Source: Spirochaetaceae bacterium
Lineage (GTDB): Bacteria; Spirochaetota; Spirochaetia; Treponematales; Rectinemataceae
Assembly: GCA_025355995.1 (NCBI GenBank)
Contig: JANXYQ010000091.1
Coordinates: 1-46,093 of the forward strand
Direction: 5' to 3'
Length of the DNA: 46,093 nt
This document shows, piece after piece, positions 41,284 to 46,093 of the stretch (position 1 is the first letter of the stretch; every line of letters starts with the position of its first letter). Under the pieces are notes generated by a model, which saw nothing but the letters and a program-made list of their open reading frames with translations, searched no databases and was not told the DNA's origin. The position numbers and the translations under genes are program-made.

Positions 41284-41459
41284 TTAATCGACTCCAAGTT
41301 TACAGTAACGCCCTCCGCGCCGGAACCCCGCTCCACGCGGCGGCTCGAGGGCGTAAGACGATGTATAAGCATCCTATCCGTAAAACTCGCCCTTGCGCAA
41401 GTCCCGAAAGCCGGCTCCGAGCGGTCGATTCGCGCCTCCCGGAGTCGTCGGGAGCACCT

Positions 41460-42209
41460 TTACCTGAAGAGGGCGATGGGCGCGAAGGTATCGACCTTGA
41501 GGCTCGCCCCGCCCACCAAGGCCCCGTCGATGTTCGGCTTGGCCATCAGGGATGCGGCGTTGTCGGCCTTGACCGAGCCGCCGTACTGTATGCACATGGA
41601 CTTGGACGCCGTCTCGCCGTAGAGGCTCGCGAGGACCTTGCGAATGTAGGCATGCACCGCGTCGGCGTCCTCGGGAGTGGCGGTCTTGCCGGTGCCGATG
41701 GCCCATACGGGCTCGTAGGCGATCGTGACGCTTTTGAGAGCCGCGGCCTCGACGCCCTTCAGGCCCTCTCGGACTTGCATACCTATTACCGCCTCGAGCG
41801 TGCCGCCCTCCCTTTCCTCGAGCGTCTCGCCCACGCAGAGAATGGGCTCGATGCCGTGCTTGAGCGCGAGCAGCACCTTCTTGTTGATGAGGGCGTCGCC
41901 TTCGGAATAGCTATGCCGCCGTTCGGAATGGCCGAGGATCACGGCCTTGACGCCGAGGTCCTTGAGCATCAGGACGGAGACCTCCCCGGTGTGCGCGCCC
42001 TGCTCCTCCGGACCCATATTCTGGGCCCCGAGCAGGATATTGGAGCCCTTGAGGGCCTCGGCGACGGCGGCGAGGGCGGTGAAGGCCGGGGCGACGAGGA
42101 CCTTCTCCCCGCACCCGGCCAGCTTTTCCTTGAGTTCCTTGGCGAGGGCGACGGACTCGGCGACAGTCTTGTGCATCTTCCAGTTTCCGGCGATATAGTA
42201 CGAACGCAT
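41460..42209 (-). CDS. tpiA: Triose-phosphate isomerase
   Basis: 249 residues. Interconverts dihydroxyacetone phosphate and glyceraldehyde 3-phosphate. Lys11 in GNWKMH, His94 in ILGHSERRH and the catalytic base Glu166 in AYEPVWAIGTG are all present, as are QYGGSV and GALVGGASL at the phosphate-binding end. The ATG at 42209 has AGGAGAGG upstream. Transcription is likely separate from the SDR gene upstream (106-base gap, with a CGTCGA-TT-TCGACG palindrome at 42264-42277 that may be an operator). Confidence 0.96.
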   Translation of the reverse strand: MRSYYIAGNWKMHKTVAESVALAKELKEKLAGCGEKVLVAPAFTALAAVAEALKGSNILLGAQNMGPEEQGAHTGEVSVLMLKDLGVKAVILGHSERRHSYSEGDALINKKVLLALKHGIEPILCVGETLEEREGGTLEAVIGMQVREGLKGVEAAALKSVTIAYEPVWAIGTGKTATPEDADAVHAYIRKVLASLYGETASKSMCIQYGGSVKADNAASLMAKPNIDGALVGGASLKVDTFAPIALFR

Positions 42210-42315
42210 GGCCTCTCCTATGCCGAGCCGCGGGCCGCGCTGGGCCGATGGCGGGCTCGCCCTCGTCGATTTCGACGATATCCTACATAATCGCGGGCGT
42301 CAGAGTAAAGTGCCC

Positions 42316-43166
42316 CTACTCGGCCTTCATTTCCAGCAGCTTCTTCCCGCTTATCGTCTCGAGGCTCGAGCGCACGGATTCGCCTATCGCCGCCTCTATG
42401 TCGTCCTCCGCGACTTCAAGCTCATCGCGCATCGCGGCGGGGTCGATGAAGAGCCGCGAAGTCTGGATGTCGACGAGGCGCTCGAGGTCGAGGCCGCCCT
42501 CGACGCCCCTGCGCCTGTACTCCCTCCCGACGCGCCTCGCGTTGAGCGTGTACATGAAATCGGGAACCGTGAGGATTAGCTTGCGCGGCTGGCCCATGTG
42601 CCGATACATGATCGCGAGCATCTCCCGCCATTCCATGTTGTACCAACCGACAGGGTAGCAGGTCCCTCCCCTGCCTCTTTCTATCGAGCCCACCACGCAT
42701 TGGGCCACCTGGCGCACCGTGACCATGGTCGTGCCGCCCCTGGTGTACAGGCAGGGCCCATTCATGGCGAGGAGCTGCTCGACCAGGAAGACCCACACGC
42801 TCGTGCGCCCCGGCTGGGCGCCGAAGATGTACGGCAGCTCGAGCACCATCGAGGCGAATTCTGGGGCGTCATGCGACATCGCGACCGCTTCCTGCTCGAG
42901 CCTCGCGCGGATATACGGATGGTGCCTCTCGAGGGCGAGCTCGGGCCTCGCCTTCGCGTAATAGGCAAAATAGGAGCCGAGCACTACCGCCTTCTTGAGC
43001 CCGGACCTCTTGGCTGCCGAGAGGAATCGGTCGACCGGAACGACGTTGTATTTCAGGTACCTATCGTACACGGGAGGCGGGAACTCAACGCGCTCGTCGA
43101 CCCCGGCGGCGAACACCGCGGCGGCGGAGCCCAGCAGCCCGTGCCTCCGACCACGTAAACCCTCAT
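42316..43166 (-). CDS. NAD-dependent epimerase/dehydratase (SDR) with a frameshift near the N-terminus
   Basis: The frame from the GTG at 43116 downward encodes 266 residues of an extended SDR without the N-terminal Rossmann motif. Upstream, an ATG at 43166 that overlaps the TGA of the cyclase gene opens MRVYVVGGTG in another frame. Adding one C near 43134-43138 (GGGCTG to GGGCCTG) joins the two frames into GGTGLLGSAAAVFAAG, a normal GxxGxxG motif. A one-base deletion has therefore broken the gene, or the consensus sequence has an error. YFAYYAKARPEL and ELPYIFGAQPGRTSVWV fit an extended SDR, though the usual YxxxK catalytic motif is not clear. Substrate unknown; likely a nucleotide-sugar or isoprenoid-type substrate. 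Confidence 0.75.
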
Positions 43167-43852
43167 TCGAAGTCCTCCGGCGCGATGATGAATATCCCTC
43201 GTGTCATATCCTCGGGTATGCCCTTGAGGGCGGCGGTCACCGCCAGAGTGCGGTTCGGCTGACTCTTGAGTAGGCCGAGAGTGGCGTCGGTCATGACTAT
43301 CTTGGAGCCCTGCGCGACTCCGCCGCCCGCGCCGACCTTGATGACCTCGTGCAGCCTGAAGGCGAGGTTGACCAGGGTGCCGAAGTAGTCCTTGTAGCCC
43401 AAGCCCCGCACCGCGGGAATCTCGTACTTGAATACCTCCCCGTGGACGACCGAAAGCCCGATGCCGTCGATGAGCGACAGCCGCTCGTCGCCCTCGAATG
43501 AGGAGATCAGGTTCCTATACGAGGAAAGGAGCTCGGCGAATACCTCGTCGAGCTGCCCCTCGCCGATGAAGAGGACACCATCGCCGAGAGTCTTGACGTA
43601 GTCGCAGAAGGGGCAAAGCGAGATCTCCAGGGCGGAGAGCACGAATTCCTTGATTATCTCGCAGATGGTATCGGAATCGACGCGGCTGCAGAGCCCCGTG
43701 AAACCGCGGATGTCGAGGACCATCACGGTCGCGTCGACTTTGGTGATCTCGTACTTCTCCGGGCTCAGGTTTATCGAGCATTTGCGCAGGTATTCTATGG
43801 TAGTGGCGTCGATGACGGCGCTTTCCGCCTCTACGCGGTCGGTATTGCTCAT
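43163..43852 (-). CDS. Class III adenylate/guanylate cyclase, catalytic domain only
   Basis: 229 residues, a nearly bare cyclase domain with no membrane, GAF or HAMP part. The metal-binding Asp47 lies in VLDIRGFT and Asp91 in KTLGDGVLF. Lys87 and Asp156 fit adenine recognition (ATP rather than GTP). Asn162 and Arg166 in VNLAFRLHE are the transition-state residues. All catalytic positions are kept, so it should be active, as a homodimer. The ATG at 43852 follows six bases after a -10-like TATCAT and sits in a perfect 14-base palindrome. The last four bases overlap the start of the epimerase gene. Confidence 0.88.
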   Translation of the reverse strand: MSNTDRVEAESAVIDATTIEYLRKCSINLSPEKYEITKVDATVMVLDIRGFTGLCSRVDSDTICEIIKEFVLSALEISLCPFCDYVKTLGDGVLFIGEGQLDEVFAELLSSYRNLISSFEGDERLSLIDGIGLSVVHGEVFKYEIPAVRGLGYKDYFGTLVNLAFRLHEVIKVGAGGGVAQGSKIVMTDATLGLLKSQPNRTLAVTAALKGIPEDMTRGIFIIAPEDFE

Positions 43853-43887
43853 CGTACGATGATACCGGCTCAGGCTGGAGGGAACAA
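43849..43887 (-). promoter_or_regulatory. Promoter of the cyclase gene with a palindrome over the start codon
   Basis: Minus strand TTGTTC (43882-43887), 17 bases, TATCAT (43859-43864), then six bases to the ATG at 43850-43852. TCATCGTACGATGA (43849-43862) is a perfect 14-base palindrome covering the -10 box and the start codon. The arrangement predicts a leaderless mRNA and a possible self-regulatory operator. Confidence 0.5.
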
Positions 43888-43944
43888 GCCCGACTCGCGG
43901 CGACCGTCATACCGGCGTCGAGGCCCACTAAATTAACTTAGCGA

Positions 43945-44051
43945 CGGACTTCGATTCCTTTTCCCCGCCGCGCGGATTCCATTGCGCGGGGCACAGCTGC
44001 CGGGAATCGAAGTCCGCCGTTACGAGCTATCTGCAGACTTCTATTCCCGGC
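43945..44051. repeat. Cluster of three related inverted repeats at the 3' end of pgk
   Basis: Copy A CGGACTTCGATTCC (43945-43958), copy B GGAATCGAAGTCCG (44003-44016) and copy C GACTTCTATTCCCGGC (44036-44051) are the same motif in alternating orientation. A and B are perfect over 14 bases. B extended (43999-44014) pairs with C over 16 bases with one mismatch. Copy C is the last coding part of pgk, and the B-C stem encloses its stop codon. A further GC-rich palindrome lies between A and B. Strong RNA structure is expected, so it may act as the terminator of pgk, though no T-run follows directly. Confidence 0.7.
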
Positions 44052-45286
44052 AACTTCTTCCCCTCGAGGAGTTCGAGGCTGGCGCCGCCGCCCGTGGAAA
44101 CGTGGCTCATCTTGTCTGCCAGGCCGAACTTGTTGACCGCCGCCACGGAGTCGCCGCCGCCCACGACCGTCGTCGCGCCGCGTGCCGTCGCCTCGGCCAC
44201 TAGCTTGGCGACAGCCTCGGTGCCCGCAGCGAAGGCGTCGAATTCGAAGACGCCGACCGGGCCGTTCCATACGATGGTCTTCGCGGCGGCGAGTACCGCC
44301 GTGTACTTGGCGAGGGTCTTGGGCCCGACGTCCATGCCCATGAGATTATCGGGGATGTCGATGCCGTCGACGGCGACAGGCGCGGCCGCGGCGTCGAACT
44401 TGTCGGAGCAGACGTGGTCGACCGGCAGGATTATCTCGGCGCCGAGCTTCTTCGCGGCCGCGAGGATGGACTTCGCCGTGTCGAGCTGGTCGTCCTCGAC
44501 GAGGGACTTGCCGATCGTATGCCCCTGGGCCTTGAGGAAGGTATAGGCCATGCCGCCGCCGATCACGAGGGCCGCCGCGTTCTTGAGCAGGGACTCGAGG
44601 ACGGCGATCTTGGAGGAGACCTTGGCGCCACCAATGATGGCCACGAGGGGCTTGGTCGGATTGGTGACTATGGGCTCGAGGTATTTGACCTCCTTGTCCA
44701 TGAGGAAGCCGCCGACCGAGACCTTTAGGAACTTGGCTATGGAGGCGGTCGAGGCGTGGTCCCTATGGGCTGTGCCGAAGGCGTCGTTGACGAATACCTC
44801 GCCGTAGGTGGCCAGCTCCTTGGCCAGCTTGTCGCGCTCGGCCGGATCCTCACTCGTCTCTTCCTTATGGAAGCGCGTGTTCTCGAGCATCACGATCGTT
44901 CCGTCCGGCTGCCCCTCGATGAAGGCCCTCTTGCCGTAGCAGGAGTCCTCTCCGGCGAATACCACCGGCTTCCCGAGCTTTCCTGCGAGGTAGGCGGCGA
45001 CTGGCGCGATGCGGTGCTTGCCAGCGATGTACGCGGTCTCGTCGAAGGCCTTCCCGTCCTTCTCGGCCTTCTCCTTCGCTTTCTTCATGTCCTTCTTGGG
45101 GTCGCCCAGGTGGCTCATGAGGACCAGGGACTTGGCGCCCTGCTCCATGACGTACTTGATGGTGGGTATCGCGGCGACGATGCGGGTATCGTCCTGAACC
45201 TTCCCGTCCTTCATGGGTACGTTGAAGTCCACACGCATGATCACGCGCTTGCCCTTGAGCTGGATGTCCTTGACCGTCTTGATCAT
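44027..45286 (-). CDS. pgk: Phosphoglycerate kinase
   Basis: 419 residues from ATG 45286; GGAGG lies six bases upstream, so this start is preferred over the ATG four codons earlier. Transfers phosphate from 1,3-bisphosphoglycerate to ADP in glycolysis. RVDFNVP (substrate binding) near residue 20, LENTRFHKEET, FVNDAFGTAHR, the nucleotide-binding IGGAKVSSKI and the C-terminal VVGGGDSVAAVNKFGL are standard. Length and order are typical. The C-terminal codons lie inside the inverted-repeat cluster. It follows gap, with an intrinsic terminator in the 66-base gap. Confidence 0.96.
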   Translation of the reverse strand: MIKTVKDIQLKGKRVIMRVDFNVPMKDGKVQDDTRIVAAIPTIKYVMEQGAKSLVLMSHLGDPKKDMKKAKEKAEKDGKAFDETAYIAGKHRIAPVAAYLAGKLGKPVVFAGEDSCYGKRAFIEGQPDGTIVMLENTRFHKEETSEDPAERDKLAKELATYGEVFVNDAFGTAHRDHASTASIAKFLKVSVGGFLMDKEVKYLEPIVTNPTKPLVAIIGGAKVSSKIAVLESLLKNAAALVIGGGMAYTFLKAQGHTIGKSLVEDDQLDTAKSILAAAKKLGAEIILPVDHVCSDKFDAAAAPVAVDGIDIPDNLMGMDVGPKTLAKYTAVLAAAKTIVWNGPVGVFEFDAFAAGTEAVAKLVAEATARGATTVVGGGDSVAAVNKFGLADKMSHVSTGGGASLELLEGKKLPGIEVCR

Positions 45287-45307
45287 ATCTGCCTCCATGG
45301 TGAACCT

Positions 45308-45336
45308 AAAAAAAGGGCCGCCCTTGCGGACGGCCC
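45308..45336 (-). terminator. Rho-independent terminator between gap and pgk
   Basis: On the minus strand GGGCCGTCC pairs with GGGCGGCCC (nine pairs, one G-U) around a GCAA tetraloop, directly followed by TTTTTTT. It stands between the gap stop codon and the pgk start, so pgk must use its own promoter or rely on partial read-through. Confidence 0.93.
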
Positions 45337-45352
45337 TTCGGGCTTTTCAAGC

Positions 45353-46093
<741 letters not shown>

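Overview
The window is a gene-dense bacterial chromosome segment of high G+C content with almost no non-coding space. A full V/A-type ATPase operon lies next to a secG-tpiA-pgk-gap glycolytic block. There are also tetratricopeptide proteins, envelope lipoproteins and a pyridoxal kinase of the PdxY type. From memory, a V-type ATPase cluster close to tpi and pgk is also found in Treponema, so a high-GC member of the Spirochaetota (Treponema-like lineage) is my best guess. That placement is an inference and was not checked against a database.

Layout. 1-1361: the start of one IS3-family element on the minus strand, back to back with a second, damaged IS3-family element that ends 22 bases from the 3' end of tRNA-Gly(TCC). 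1609-5359 (+): L-lactate dehydrogenase, a sensor histidine kinase split by an in-frame amber codon, and a TetR regulator. 5361-8325 (-): pyridoxal kinase, HemW, and a signal peptidase I-like protein that lacks both catalytic residues. 8444-12336 (+): SmpB, RsmD, two tetratricopeptide-type proteins and RlmN. 12346-15907 (-): the MrfA-MrfB DNA repair pair. 15968-17239 (+): GlgC. 17232-29945 (-): a four-gene envelope cluster (phosphoribosyltransferase, beta-helix protein, Ala-rich secreted protein, beta-propeller lipoprotein), then HtrA, methionine aminopeptidase, a TPR lipoprotein, NusB and a SurA-like protein in reverse order of transcription. 30071-41283 (-): SecG, PtsN, the nine-gene V/A-ATPase set (G-C-I-K-F-E-A-B-D), a universal stress protein, a flavodoxin-like protein and a DnaJ-domain protein. 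41460-46093 (-): TpiA, a frameshifted SDR-type epimerase, a minimal class III nucleotide cyclase, Pgk and the C-terminal two-thirds or so of Gap.

How the genes work together. Lactate dehydrogenase, TpiA, Pgk, Gap and GlgC point to sugar fermentation with glycogen storage. In such an organism the V/A-ATPase probably works with the membrane ion gradient, as pump or synthase. SecG, HtrA, the SurA-like protein and the lipoproteins deal with protein export and envelope quality. SmpB, RsmD, RlmN, NusB and Map are housekeeping genes of translation and RNA.

Points that stand out: (1) a signal peptidase homologue with Ala and Gln where the Ser/Lys dyad should be; (2) several genes whose -10 box ends only 5-8 bases before the start codon, which suggests leaderless mRNAs; (3) three genes broken by a single-base event (two ambers, one frameshift); (4) a cluster of inverted repeats around the pgk stop codon; (5) convergent genes whose 3' ends touch or overlap. 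I found no CRISPR array, prophage or obvious defence island. Apart from the envelope cluster at 17232-24200, most of the window is recognisable core metabolism.
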